64,000 bases of DNA from Micromonospora sp. C28SCA-DRY-2. GTDB lineage: Bacteria > Actinomycetota > Actinomycetes > Mycobacteriales > Micromonosporaceae. A model generated the notes under the pieces. It did no database searches and was not told the DNA's origin. It saw nothing but the letters and a program-made list of their open reading frames with translations. Shown in pieces: positions 8,455 to 16,312 of this stretch (position 1 is the stretch's first letter; each line of letters starts with the position of its first letter). Location: assembly GCF_030519475.1 (NCBI RefSeq), contig NZ_JAUMKD010000001.1:248001-312000 (forward strand), read 5' to 3'. A program made the translations under genes and the position numbers.

Positions 8455-9018
8455 TCAGGGTTGACGCAGTGGTGCGAGCGCGTCGGTCCAGGCGGTCACC
8501 TCGGTGAAGAGTTGGCGGAGCGTGGTGTTGTGGCGATCACCGGGGGTGAACGTGGTGAACGCTGCGAAGTCGGTGGCGAGTGACAGACTGACCTGGGTAC
8601 GCACGCCGGCCAGCTGGAGACCTGCCGTGATGAGGCGCAGGTGTTCAACCGCGCGGGCGCCGCCGACGCTACTTCCGTAGGAGACGAAGCCCGCCGCCTT
8701 GTTGTTCCACTCGCCGTAGAGGTAGTCGATGGCGTTCTTCAACGCCGAGGGGATCGATCGGTTGTACTCCGGCGTGACGAAGACGTATCCGTCGAACTCG
8801 GCGATCTTTTTGCTCCACTTCCGTGTGTGGTCGTGGGCGTAGGACCCGAGCAGCGGTGACTGCGGCTCGTCGAAGATCGGCAGACGGTAGTCCTCGATGT
8901 CCACCACCTCGACGTCAATGCCGTCATGCTGGTTGCCCTGCTTGGCGACCCACTCGGCCACCTGGTGACCGACCCGCCCGGGGCGGGTACTGCCGAGGAT
9001 GATCCCGATGTTCGTCAT
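8455..9018 (-). CDS. NADPH-dependent FMN reductase
   Basis: 187 residues from ATG 9018. Flavodoxin-like fold with the phosphate-binding loop GSTRPGRVG (residues ~8-16), and FVTPEYNRSIPSALKNAIDY and YGSSVGGARAVEHLR, which are the flavin- and dimer-forming segments of the NADPH-dependent FMN reductase/quinone reductase family. It probably reduces quinones, chromate or FMN in the cytoplasm. It lies 87 bp downstream of the SRPBCC gene on the same strand, so it may share the HxlR-controlled transcript. Confidence 0.9.
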   Translation of the reverse strand: MTNIGIILGSTRPGRVGHQVAEWVAKQGNQHDGIDVEVVDIEDYRLPIFDEPQSPLLGSYAHDHTRKWSKKIAEFDGYVFVTPEYNRSIPSALKNAIDYLYGEWNNKAAGFVSYGSSVGGARAVEHLRLITAGLQLAGVRTQVSLSLATDFAAFTTFTPGDRHNTTLRQLFTEVTAWTDALAPLRQP

Positions 9019-9105
9019 GCGTATTCCATTTCTGCTGATCTGATGGTTACGGATGGCCGGAAACGTTGTGCTGGGCGGATCGGAACCTGCGTGCGACACG
9101 CACTT

Positions 9106-9594
9106 TCACCGCCGTCGTTGACGCCGATGTCCGGATTGCAATGCCGCGTCGAGGCCGTTCAGCCGCAGCACGCTTGCGCCGCGCAGGTGCGCCAGGTCCA
9201 CACTGCCGTCATCGGTGTATCGGAGAAATGTCACCTGCTCGGTCCATTCCAGGCGGGTTCCGTCGGTCTCGGCGTCGAGCCGGACGGTGACCAGCGAGGT
9301 CCACCGCAGTTCGCCGTCGACCGCGGCTTCGTAGCCGTAGACGATCCGGTAGGGGCCCGCGATGTCGATGTACCGCGACCGGAACTCCAGCCGCTCGGAT
9401 GCGGTGTCCAGCGCGGTGTAGGTGCTGCGCGCCGTCTCGCCTCCGCCCACCCGGAAGTCGTGCTCGTAGGAAACCTCGCTGCCGGGAAGCCGGAACCACC
9501 GCCGCCTGATCGCGGTGTCGGCGAACGCCGTGAAGACCTCGCCCGGTGGCACGTCGAGGTGCCGCGAGATCGTGAACGTGTCGTGCCGGACCAT
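9106..9594 (-). CDS. SRPBCC (AHSA1-like) domain protein
   Basis: 162 residues, starting MVRHDTFTISRHLDVPPGEV. The N-terminal strand, the RRRWFRLPG helix and the DFRVGGGETARSTY strand are typical of the AHSA1 branch of the SRPBCC fold, which binds hydrophobic ligands or lipids. No enzymatic residues are evident. It is divergent from the HxlR regulator at 9719, with two inverted repeats between them. In actinomycetes such pairs are usually co-regulated, the SRPBCC gene being the HxlR target. That last point is inference. Confidence 0.85.
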   Translation of the reverse strand: MVRHDTFTISRHLDVPPGEVFTAFADTAIRRRWFRLPGSEVSYEHDFRVGGGETARSTYTALDTASERLEFRSRYIDIAGPYRIVYGYEAAVDGELRWTSLVTVRLDAETDGTRLEWTEQVTFLRYTDDGSVDLAHLRGASVLRLNGLDAALQSGHRRQRRR

Positions 9595-9640
9595 GCCGTC
9601 CTCCCGCTGTCACGGCCACGAAGTGGTGGCCGCACGTCAG

Positions 9641-9653
9641 TTACGATCAGTAA
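9641..9653. promoter_or_regulatory. Inverted repeat TTAC-N5-GTAA, candidate HxlR operator
   Basis: TTAC (9641-9644), GATCA, GTAA (9650-9653) lies between the divergent SRPBCC and HxlR genes. Short TTAC/GTAA half-sites suit a dimeric winged-helix regulator. This is a sequence observation only; binding is inferred. Confidence 0.45.
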
Positions 9654-9703
9654 GAAACGTGCGCCCACCGGATTTAGTCCGGCTCTCCCATACGCACTTT
9701 GAA

Positions 9704-9716
9704 GTCAGCTACTGAC
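9704..9716. promoter_or_regulatory. Inverted repeat GTCAG-CTA-CTGAC next to the hxlR-like start
   Basis: Perfect 5-bp arms with a 3-bp centre, ending 2 bp before ATG 9719. A protein bound here would block the start of the regulator gene, suggesting autorepression. GTCAG also occurs at 9636-9640, directly before the TTAC-N5-GTAA repeat. Confidence 0.45.
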
Positions 9717-9718
9717 GC

Positions 9719-10159
9719 ATGAGGAACAAAGCCATGACGAGCTCCCTTGCTACCGAACTCGCGCAGCGCGGGGTCGCGCCGGACTGCGTCCAGACGATCG
9801 AGCTCGTCCGCGATGTGCTGGCGCGGGTGGGTGACAAATGGACGCTGCTGACCATCACGGTCCTGGCCTCCGGCCCGCTGCGCTTCACCGCGCTGCACGA
9901 ACAGGTCGCCGGCATCTCCCAGCGGATGCTTAGCCAGACCCTGCGCGCCCTCACCCGCGACGGATTGGTGACCAGGACCGCATTCCCGGAAGTACCCCCG
10001 AGGGTTGAATATGCCCTGACGCCGCTCGGCCGTTCGCTGAGCGAGGCCGTGGACGGACTCGTGCACTGGGTCCGTGGCCACCAGAGCGAACTCGTCCGCA
10101 ACCGTGACGAGTTCGACCAGGCACCCACCGCGAACACGGCGACCCTGCCCCACGCGTAA
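9719..10159 (+). CDS. HxlR family winged-helix transcriptional regulator
   Basis: 146 residues from ATG 9719 (ATG 9734 is an alternative). The HxlR signature is clear: RDVLARVGDKWTLLTITVLA, then LRFTALHEQVAGISQRMLSQ and the wing LTRTAFPEVPPRVEYALTPLG-like segment. A cysteine near residue 23 precedes the domain, as in redox- or aldehyde-sensing members. The divergent SRPBCC gene, and the FMN reductase behind it, are the likely targets. Confidence 0.9.
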   Translation: MRNKAMTSSLATELAQRGVAPDCVQTIELVRDVLARVGDKWTLLTITVLASGPLRFTALHEQVAGISQRMLSQTLRALTRDGLVTRTAFPEVPPRVEYALTPLGRSLSEAVDGLVHWVRGHQSELVRNRDEFDQAPTANTATLPHA

Positions 10160-10303
10160 CCGCGCCACGGTTCCCTCGTGGCTGCCGCATCGCGAACTCC
10201 AGCCGAGATCCACACATGACAGTGCGCCGAGACCGGATGAGTGGGCCCACGAGTCGACACCGTCGAAGCGGTCACAGGCCAAGGGCCGGTCAAGGCTGCG
10301 GGC

Positions 10304-11179
10304 TCAGGTGGCGGGGAGGGCCTCGGCGAAGGCCAGCGTGCCGCAGCCCGGTACCCGGACGACAAGGCCGAGCGCCGACTCTGGCAGCCCGGTGACCGGC
10401 ACGAATGCGACGTCCGGGCGGACCTGCAACCCGGCGGTGCGCCGGCACACCAGCATCCCGCCCCGACCCGCTGCGACGAGCGCGATGCCCTCTTGGAGGG
10501 TGGTGACCGTCGGCCCGGCGGGGATTGGCCGGCCGGCGGGCGTGACGACGGGCGCCTGCGCCGCCCGCCAGTACTCCGGCGCTGGCGCAGCCGGCCCGAT
10601 CAACGGCAGCTCCACCAACTGCGCGACGTCCACTGCGGCACGCTCGGCGAATGGGTGCCGCACGGACACGGCGACGGTTTGCTGCTGCCGGGAGAAGACC
10701 CGTGCCAGCGTCAGTTCCGGTTCCCGCACCGGCAGCAACACGATGGCCGCGTCGACCTCGCTGCGGTGCAGTGCGCCGAATGGGTCGCTCAGCGGCAGCT
10801 CGGTCAGGTCCACCCGCCGGCCGGGTGCCTGGTAGGCGTTGACGGCGGCGGCGATACCCGCATCCACGTGCCCCTGGAATCCGAGGCGCAGCACGTCGTG
10901 GACGCCGCGGGCGGCGTCCCGGGCTTCCTCGACCGCTTGTCGCACGGCCGCGTACGCGGGCCGCACCCCGGCCAGCAGTTGCTCGCCCAGCGGGGTGAGC
11001 GCCACCCGACGGCTGGTGCGGTCGATGAGCCGGCCGCCGATCCGCCGTTCCAGAGTGGCGAGGAGCTGGCTGACGCGGCTCTGCGAGACCCGCAATCGCT
11101 CGCCGGTGCGCCCGAAGTGCAACTCCTCGGCGAGCACCAGGAAGCACTCCAGCTCGCGCAGCTCCGGTTGGCTGGCCAT
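10304..11179 (-). CDS. LysR family transcriptional regulator
   Basis: 291 residues. N-terminal LysR helix-turn-helix with ECFLVLAEELHFGRTGERLR and VSQSRVSQLLATLERRIGG, followed by a substrate-binding domain from ~90. It is divergent from the MFS exporter at 11295 (115 bp between starts), so that exporter is the probable target. It is closely related in sequence to the second LysR protein at 22361-23248, with the same AEELHFGRT and VSQSRVSQ blocks, suggesting that the two regulator-plus-target units are paralogous. Confidence 0.9.
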   Translation of the reverse strand: MASQPELRELECFLVLAEELHFGRTGERLRVSQSRVSQLLATLERRIGGRLIDRTSRRVALTPLGEQLLAGVRPAYAAVRQAVEEARDAARGVHDVLRLGFQGHVDAGIAAAVNAYQAPGRRVDLTELPLSDPFGALHRSEVDAAIVLLPVREPELTLARVFSRQQQTVAVSVRHPFAERAAVDVAQLVELPLIGPAAPAPEYWRAAQAPVVTPAGRPIPAGPTVTTLQEGIALVAAGRGGMLVCRRTAGLQVRPDVAFVPVTGLPESALGLVVRVPGCGTLAFAEALPAT

Positions 11180-11294
11180 GCCGTACCCCTTCCCGAAGTG
11201 CCCCGACCCGCTGTGTCGATCGATAAGCCCCGCTCATCGTCCGACGAACGCTTCGCCGTTGTTCCCTCGCCTCGGCCAGACCAGGCTAAAGAGC

Positions 11295-12518
11295 ATGACC
11301 AAGATCAACCATGTGGCGACGGCCACTCGGCCCCGGTGGACGGGGGTCGGCGCGGTGGCCGGCGCCGTCTTCGCCGTGGTGACCACGGAGATGCTGCCGG
11401 TCGGGCTGCTCACCACGATCGGTGCCAGCCTGGACAGCAGCGCCGGCATGGTCGGATTGACCATGACGGTACCCGGCCTGGTCGCGGCGGCCGTGGCGCC
11501 ACTGGTGCCGCTGGTGGCCGGGGCGATGGACCGTCGGCGACTGCTGGTCGCGCTCGGCATGCTGCTCGCCGCCGCGAACATCGCCTCGGCGACGGTCAAC
11601 CACATCGCGCCGCTGGTGGCGTTCCGTCTCCTCGTGGGCGTCTGCATAGGGGGTATCTGGTCGGTGGCCGGCGGGCTCGCCGTCCGCCTGGTGCCGGCCC
11701 GCTCGGTCGGCACCGCCACGTCGATCATCTTCAGCGGCGTCGCCGTTGCGTCGGTGCTCGGCGTGCCGTCCGGGGCCCTGCTCGGCGATCTCGTCGGCTG
11801 GCGGGCGGCGTTCCTGGCCGCAGGCGGACTGTCGCTGGCGGTGACCTGGCTGCTGGCCACCGCGCTGCCGCCAATGCCAGTACAGGAACCGGCGCGCCTG
11901 CGGGCGATGCGGGCACTGCTCGGTGACCGCCTGGTGCGTACCGGGCTGGTCGCTGTCACGGCTGTGATCGTCGGGCACTTCGCTGCCTACACGTACGTCC
12001 GGCCGGTGCTCGAGCGGCTCGGCGGCGTCCCGGCCGGGCTCGTCGGCGCGCTGTTGCTCACGTACGGCCTCGCGGGGGTGGTCGGCACCTTCGTCAGCGG
12101 CGCGTTCGCCGGCCGCGCCCCGCACCGCACGATGCTGGCCGTCGTAGCGGCGCTCAGCACCGCCATGCTCGCGGCGCCGCTGCTCGCGGCCGCAGGGATG
12201 CCCGGCGCCGTCACGGCCATGCTGGCCTGGGGAATCGCGTACGGCGGGGTCTCCGTCACCGGTCAGAACTGGCTGCTGCGGGCGGCGCCGGGGGCCGCGG
12301 AGCCGGTGACGGCGCTTTTCGTGGCCGCGTTCAACCTGGCCATCGCCGGCGGGGCGCTACTCGGCGGTCGGGTCGTTGATGCGGCCGGCCCGGCCGCCGC
12401 AGCGATGGTCGGCGGTGGACTGGTGCTGATCGGGCTCGCCGTTCTGGCCACCGGGGCCCGGTCCCGCCGCGCGCATGGCTTGGACCGCCCAACGTTTCCC
12501 GCTGAGGCGCAGCCATAG
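11295..12518 (+). CDS. MFS transporter, drug:H+ antiporter (12-helix) type
   Basis: 407 residues. The start is ATG 11295 (MTKINHVATATRP); the upstream frame extension runs through the LysR gene and is rejected. Twelve hydrophobic segments are seen. The loop between helices 2 and 3 has AGAMDRRRLLVALGMLLAAA, and FRLLVGVCIGGIWSVAGGLA matches the AraJ/arabinose-efflux-like branch. The start of helix 1 (FAVVTTEMLPVGLL) is typical of this branch. It probably exports a drug or sugar-like compound under control of the divergent LysR protein. It ends 33 bp before the left island repeat. Confidence 0.9.
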   Translation: MTKINHVATATRPRWTGVGAVAGAVFAVVTTEMLPVGLLTTIGASLDSSAGMVGLTMTVPGLVAAAVAPLVPLVAGAMDRRRLLVALGMLLAAANIASATVNHIAPLVAFRLLVGVCIGGIWSVAGGLAVRLVPARSVGTATSIIFSGVAVASVLGVPSGALLGDLVGWRAAFLAAGGLSLAVTWLLATALPPMPVQEPARLRAMRALLGDRLVRTGLVAVTAVIVGHFAAYTYVRPVLERLGGVPAGLVGALLLTYGLAGVVGTFVSGAFAGRAPHRTMLAVVAALSTAMLAAPLLAAAGMPGAVTAMLAWGIAYGGVSVTGQNWLLRAAPGAAEPVTALFVAAFNLAIAGGALLGGRVVDAAGPAAAAMVGGGLVLIGLAVLATGARSRRAHGLDRPTFPAEAQP

Positions 12519-12550
12519 GGAAGCCAGGCCGACCGAAGGCGGGCACGCCC

Positions 12551-12676
12551 TGCTCCCAATTGAAGGGGCAACAGCGCGAGAGCCCGTTACCGGTGGTTCC
12601 GGTGACGGGCTCATTGCCTGCAAATACTTACAGTGGACGATACTGGGATCGAACCAGTGACCTCTTCGGTGTGAAC
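12551..12676. repeat. Left copy of the island-flanking direct repeat (attL, tRNA-Val 3' fragment)
   Basis: It aligns without gaps to 32661-32786 (constant offset 20,110) with 12 mismatches in 126 bases by hand alignment. The last 39 bases (12638-12676) are identical and equal the anticodon-loop-to-acceptor part of tRNA-Val. The flank also duplicates the tRNA terminator hairpin. This is the classical footprint of site-specific integration into a tRNA 3' end. Confidence 0.9.
12581..12611 (-). terminator. Left copy of the tRNA-Val terminator hairpin
   Basis: AGCCCGTTACCGG-TGGTT-CCGGTGACGGGCT forms a 13-bp stem with one G-T type mismatch. It matches the hairpin behind the intact tRNA (32691-32721). 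No intact tRNA precedes it here, so it is a left-over of the original chromosomal site. Confidence 0.7.
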
Positions 12677-12789
12677 TCTCGGCGAGCGGGTCGGGTCGGG
12701 CTTAATGCGAGGTCAATGGGACTGCTGAGGCGCTTCTCGGCCCAGTTCGGCTGGCACCGTTGCTGTACTTCGCTGCTGTACTGCTGGCA

Positions 12790-12963
12790 TCAAATCAGCC
12801 GCTGGACGCGGACCTTGGGGCGCTCGTTCCGCAGGTGGCCTTGCTTGTGCTGGCGGACCTGCTCGTTCCAGACCTCCTGGTCGTAGTCCGGGTTTGGCGG
12901 GATCCACTTGTGGGAGCCATCGCTGTAGTGGAACTTCTCGTCGCCGGGCCGCAGGATGCTCAC
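12790..12963 (-). CDS. Small hypothetical protein, last gene of a four-gene overlapping cassette (57 aa)
   Basis: 57 residues from GTG 12963, which overlaps the stop of the preceding gene (GTGA). Sequence begins VSILRPGDEKFHYSDGSHKW and is polar, with no cysteine pair or membrane segment. It may be a small nucleic-acid-interacting protein, but nothing specific supports this. Coding is supported by conserved translational coupling with three upstream small genes and by low-repeat, protein-like composition. Confidence 0.6.
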   Translation of the reverse strand: MSILRPGDEKFHYSDGSHKWIPPNPDYDQEVWNEQVRQHKQGHLRNERPKVRVQRLI

Positions 12964-13178
12964 CGCAGCCAGCCGAGGAAGCGTTGGTGCAGCACCCCCG
13001 CCGGCACCCAGCTCAGGTCTTCGGAGGCGCGCACCAGTTGAGCCCCCAGGTAGAGAGCCAGGGAAATCGGAGCGCCGTCGAACTCCGCGCGCAGCTCTCG
13101 CTGCCGGGTACGGCAGGGCCACGGCGCGTCGCAGCCGCCGCAGCTCCAGATAGGTAACACCGGGCCGTGCGTGGTCAT
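12960..13178 (-). CDS. Small Cys-containing hypothetical protein (72 aa)
   Basis: 72 residues from ATG 13178. The N-terminus has PIWSCGGCDAPWPCRTRQREL, that is, a C-G-G-C pair and a third Cys suggesting a small metal-binding knuckle. The rest is helical (SLALYLGAQLVRASEDL). Proteins of this pattern are frequent in Micromonospora and Streptomyces next to XRE regulators; their function is unknown. The start overlaps the stop of the upstream gene (ATGA) and its own stop overlaps the next start. Confidence 0.7.
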   Translation of the reverse strand: MTTHGPVLPIWSCGGCDAPWPCRTRQRELRAEFDGAPISLALYLGAQLVRASEDLSWVPAGVLHQRFLGWLR

Positions 13179-13351
13179 GCGCGGCCCCCGAGCAGCGCCG
13201 CCGTCAGGGACCGCGCCTGCCGGCTGGTCGCCCAGTCCACCTGCCAGCACGGGTACGGCGTGAGCCGCGACCACCACGCCCGACAACCGCTACACAGGCC
13301 GTCCGTCCCTGGCAGATGTGTGACCAGGATCCGCTCCGTCTCGTTGCTCAT
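13175..13351 (-). CDS. Small Cys-containing hypothetical protein (58 aa)
   Basis: 58 residues from ATG 13351: MSNETERILVTHLPGTDGLC, then SGCRAWWSRLTPYPCWQVDW and a basic tail. The C-x2-C plus downstream Cys again suggests a small metal site. Both ends overlap neighbouring genes by four bases. Such tight packing makes it very likely to be translated, although the function is unknown. Confidence 0.65.
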   Translation of the reverse strand: MSNETERILVTHLPGTDGLCSGCRAWWSRLTPYPCWQVDWATSRQARSLTAALLGGRA

Positions 13352-13554
13352 TGCTTCTCCTGGGCGGGCCAGTGCTTCCGGTTGATCGGGATGCGGTGTC
13401 GGTTACGGCAGGGCAGGTCGACCCCACAGCGACAGACCCACGCCCACCTGCGCCACGACCATGCCGGGCGGTGTCGCCGCGCCAGGGTCATCACGACGGC
13501 GATCAGGTAATGGTCGTAGGACACTCGGCGCCACGGTGGCGTCCTCTCCCGCAT
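13348..13554 (-). CDS. Small Cys-containing hypothetical protein, first gene of the cassette (68 aa)
   Basis: 68 residues. ATG 13554 is chosen because the frame upstream is low-quality; the protein begins MRERTPPWRRVSYDHYLIAV. The C-terminal half has WVCRCGVDLPCRNRHRIPIN, with C-x-C and a third Cys, again zinc-knuckle-like. It overlaps the next gene by ATGA. It is divergent from the XRE regulator at 13758; the ~200-bp gap between them carries an imperfect palindrome that could control both directions. Confidence 0.6.
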   Translation of the reverse strand: MRERTPPWRRVSYDHYLIAVVMTLARRHRPAWSWRRWAWVCRCGVDLPCRNRHRIPINRKHWPAQEKQ

Positions 13555-13663
13555 CACTGCTTCCCTCCGCCGGGCAGCGCTCCATGACCGACCCCGAAAC
13601 CACGGGACCGGCTCTGGAACGTTCGGTAATTGCGACGCTACGATCACGGGGACGGCGGTTGGA

Positions 13664-13684
13664 CTCACCCGTAGTACGAGTGAG
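13664..13684. promoter_or_regulatory. Imperfect palindrome between the small-gene cassette and the XRE gene
   Basis: CTCAC-CC-GTA-G-TAC-GA-GTGAG: outer 5-bp and inner 3-bp arms match with symmetric spacing. It lies ~74 bp before the XRE start, in a divergent promoter region, so it is a candidate operator for the XRE protein. This is inferred from position and symmetry only. Confidence 0.4.
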
Positions 13685-13757
13685 CAGGCCAAACGGCCTT
13701 CCGCAGCATTGGTTTCACGGCGGGAACGTCGACCACCGGTCAATATAGGGATGACGG

Positions 13758-14885
13758 ATGGCAGGTCGCGGACGATCGGCACTACAGCGCGGCGGGGTGA
13801 CCGGCTACCTGTTCAAGCTGATCCGGGAATCCATCCCGCTGACGCAGGAGCAGCTCGCCGTGGGCCTGGGCGTCGACCGCGTGACCGTGCAGAGCTGGGA
13901 ATCCGGGCGGCGGTCATTCACCGCGGTGCCGCTCGGGCAAGCAATCGCCGTCCGGCACCGGCTCAGACGGCTCGGCGCGAACGCAGTCCTGCTCGCCGCA
14001 CTCGACGACGCCGCCGAGGCAGACTTCATCCTCGCCGCAGTCCTCGACGAACAGGTGGACCGCTGCGACATCGCCGAACAGCCGCTGGCTTGGTCAGTAC
14101 TCACCCACCGCCTGACCGATCTGATCCTCTGGGCCGTCCTCGGACAGACACCCACCTTCGCCAGAGGGCTACCCGTCGCCCATCCCCGGCGGGGTCCGGT
14201 CGCGCCCGGGCCGACCTTGCCCGTCGACGAGCAACGCGCGTTCTTCGCTCACCTTCACGTGCTCGCCGAACGCGCCGCAGCCGGACAGGATCGAAACGTG
14301 CTGCTGCACCGGCAAGCCTGCTTCCTCACCGGCATGGACCCCACCAGGTCAGCGGCAGGATGGCTCGCCCAGACCACCGCCCGCGCCCGCCGGGTGACCA
14401 CCTTCCGCACCTGGTCACCGCTGTGGCCGGACGCCCGCTCCGTCGTCACGTCCCTCGCCAACCAGGGCGACCCAGAACCTTTGCGGGACTTCATCGCCCA
14501 CGCACACCCGGACGACGCCTGCGAGCGAGCAGCCCTCAACTACTCGGCCTACTGGGTGGGCGAGATCCCGTACCGCCACCGCGACGACTCCTTCATGCCC
14601 GGGACGCTCGCGGACTGGCACGGCTCGATCCTTCTTCGGCACCTGGTTCAGCGCCTGGACACAGGACACCCCTTCGTCGACCTCAACATCCACAACGTCT
14701 GGGCTCTGCTGGCCGCACGACGCGGTCTCGCCCTCGACAACCCCACCGCGACTCGGGCACTCCTCGACCGCAGTGTCCCGCTCCTGGACAGTGACCAGAT
14801 CTCCGCGCAGTCCCGGCAGGAACTAACCTCTATCGTCTACAGCCTGCGGGCGGACGGACTCACCGGCACAGGGACGGGCAGATGA
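13758..14885 (+). CDS. XRE family regulator with large C-terminal domain
   Basis: 375 residues. Helix-turn-helix at ~15-60: FKLIRESIPLTQEQLAVGLG and VDRVTVQSWESGRRSFTAVP. The remaining ~300 residues are alpha-helical, TPR-like in pattern, as in actinomycete XRE proteins that monitor a signal through their C-terminal domain. The stop overlaps the start of the HD phosphohydrolase by four bases, so the two proteins are made together. The divergent four-gene cassette is the likely target. Confidence 0.85.
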   Translation: MAGRGRSALQRGGVTGYLFKLIRESIPLTQEQLAVGLGVDRVTVQSWESGRRSFTAVPLGQAIAVRHRLRRLGANAVLLAALDDAAEADFILAAVLDEQVDRCDIAEQPLAWSVLTHRLTDLILWAVLGQTPTFARGLPVAHPRRGPVAPGPTLPVDEQRAFFAHLHVLAERAAAGQDRNVLLHRQACFLTGMDPTRSAAGWLAQTTARARRVTTFRTWSPLWPDARSVVTSLANQGDPEPLRDFIAHAHPDDACERAALNYSAYWVGEIPYRHRDDSFMPGTLADWHGSILLRHLVQRLDTGHPFVDLNIHNVWALLAARRGLALDNPTATRALLDRSVPLLDSDQISAQSRQELTSIVYSLRADGLTGTGTGR

Positions 14886-15463
14886 CCGACGACCACGACG
14901 CCGCTGGAGCGATGAGCTTCATATTCGAAGCCGGTGTCCTCAAACGCGCCGCCCGCACCGGCTGGTGGTTCGCCGGCGTCAAGCACCCCGAGTCGATCGC
15001 CGAACACTCGTTCCGGACCGCGCTCATCGGAATGGTGCTCGCCGCCATGGAAGGCGCGGATCCGGCCCGGGTGTCCATGCTCTGCGTCCTGCACGACACC
15101 CAGGAAACCCGGATCACCGACATCCCGCACATCGCCAAGCGCTACCTCACCGCCGCACCCAACACCGCCGTCACCGCCGACCAAGTCGCCACCTGTCCAC
15201 CCGCAGTCGCCGACGTCATCATCGCCGCCGTCGCCGAATACGAAGCCGGCGAGACGCTCGAAGCCGTCGTCGCCCGCGACGCCGACAAGCTCGAATGCCT
15301 CGTCCAAGCCGTCGAGTACCGCCATCAGGGCATCGACAACGTCCAGCGCTGGATCGACAGCTCACGAGCCGCGCTCAAGACCGCGAGCGCCCACCGCCTC
15401 GCCGACGCCGCTCTCAGCGGACAACCCCTCGCCTGGCTCACCCCTCCCCCGCTGCCGGAGTAA
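14882..15463 (+). CDS. HD domain phosphohydrolase (YfbR/HDDC2-like)
   Basis: 193 residues. The HD signature is intact: the first His in IAEHSFRTALIG (~41), the H-D pair in LCVLHDTQETRITDIPH (~71-72), and the distal Asp in VARDADKLECLVQAVEYRHQ (~137). Relatives are 5'-deoxynucleotidases that dephosphorylate dNMPs. It is coupled to the XRE gene by an ATGA overlap. In a mobile island an HD nucleotidase could have a nucleotide-depleting defence role, but nothing here proves it. Confidence 0.85.
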   Translation: MTDDHDAAGAMSFIFEAGVLKRAARTGWWFAGVKHPESIAEHSFRTALIGMVLAAMEGADPARVSMLCVLHDTQETRITDIPHIAKRYLTAAPNTAVTADQVATCPPAVADVIIAAVAEYEAGETLEAVVARDADKLECLVQAVEYRHQGIDNVQRWIDSSRAALKTASAHRLADAALSGQPLAWLTPPPLPE

Positions 15464-15834
15464 GCCGAAGAAACATCCCTAGATCTACCGTCAAGGGCTC
15501 ATGGCCCTTACCGGCCTTGACCCCTCGCTTCCAAGGCGCATCCGCCGGGAGCCGTGGCGTCCGCTGACGTTCAACGGTATTGGCCCGGAGGCGACATCCG
15601 TCCGCGCTGGTCCGGCCTCGGCCGCCCTCGTTGATGTCAACGGCTGATGTCAGGTCGCCGCTGCCGTCGGCCCTCACCGCCGCTACCCCCGCGCGCGCTA
15701 GGTCCGACCGCGCCAGGTCGTTGTAGACCTGTTCTAGAGTCCGGCCACGGATCGTCGACGGCCGAGCCGAAACCTCCTGCGGGTGTTCTCAGCGTTCGGT
15801 CTGGTCTTCGCGATCGTGCTCGCGGCGCTAGCCG
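15464..15834. other. Gene-free stretch with a small hairpin behind the HD gene
   Basis: No convincing coding frame. AAGGGC-TCATG-GCCCTT (15493-15509) lies 30 bp after the HD stop, enclosed by GTCAAGG (15490) and CCTTGAC (15515), and may end the transcript. The rest is without recognisable signals. Confidence 0.5.
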
Positions 15835-16074
15835 ATGGTGATCTCCCATGTCTTCAACATTCACGGCCGTCCAGTGATCGTGTCCGGGTGTTGTAGCCCG
15901 ACCGAGCTGCGCCAAGGCGACATGGTAGAGGTTCTGTGTGACGGCCCCGTGGTGGCCACGACCCGCGCCTACGTTGAGCTGCACTCGCGTCCCGATACCA
16001 CATCTCTCGTACTGCCTGACATGGCGGTATCTGACGTAGAGCCAGGCTATGTCCTTCGAGCGGCTGGGCACTGA
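15835..16074 (+). CDS. Stand-alone EF-Tu domain 2-like small protein (79 aa)
   Basis: 79 residues from ATG 15835 (GTG 15838 possible). The pattern VFNIHGRPVIVSGCCSPTEL, then RQGDMVEVLCDG and VEPGYVLRAAG, follows the beta-barrel domain 2 of translational GTPases (V-F-x-I-x-G-R, then G-E-L-x-x-G-D, then G-x-V-L). No GTPase domain is present. Free-standing proteins of this kind occur in actinomycetes without known function. The assignment rests on pattern only. Confidence 0.5.
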   Translation: MVISHVFNIHGRPVIVSGCCSPTELRQGDMVEVLCDGPVVATTRAYVELHSRPDTTSLVLPDMAVSDVEPGYVLRAAGH

Positions 16075-16312
16075 GGTCGGCAGCGACAGCCACGCCGACC
16101 GCTTCGGTGCGAAGGAACTACCTGGCTAGCGGGGCCAGCGTCGAGATGGGCGGTGGGCTGAGGAAATCGTCGACCGGCGTCCGTGGTTGTCCGCCCGTGT
16201 GCTTGCCGGTCGCCACTCTGCTAGTCACCCAGGCCCTAGTTCTTGTTGCCCCCTGCTGACCGACTGAACGGGCACGTGTCGGGCACGCGACGGCCAACCG
16301 TGAGGTGCAGGC

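Noticed and set aside
12638-12676. A second tRNA gene at the left repeat
   Set aside because: Only the 3' half (anticodon loop to acceptor) is present; the D arm and 5' acceptor strand are missing.
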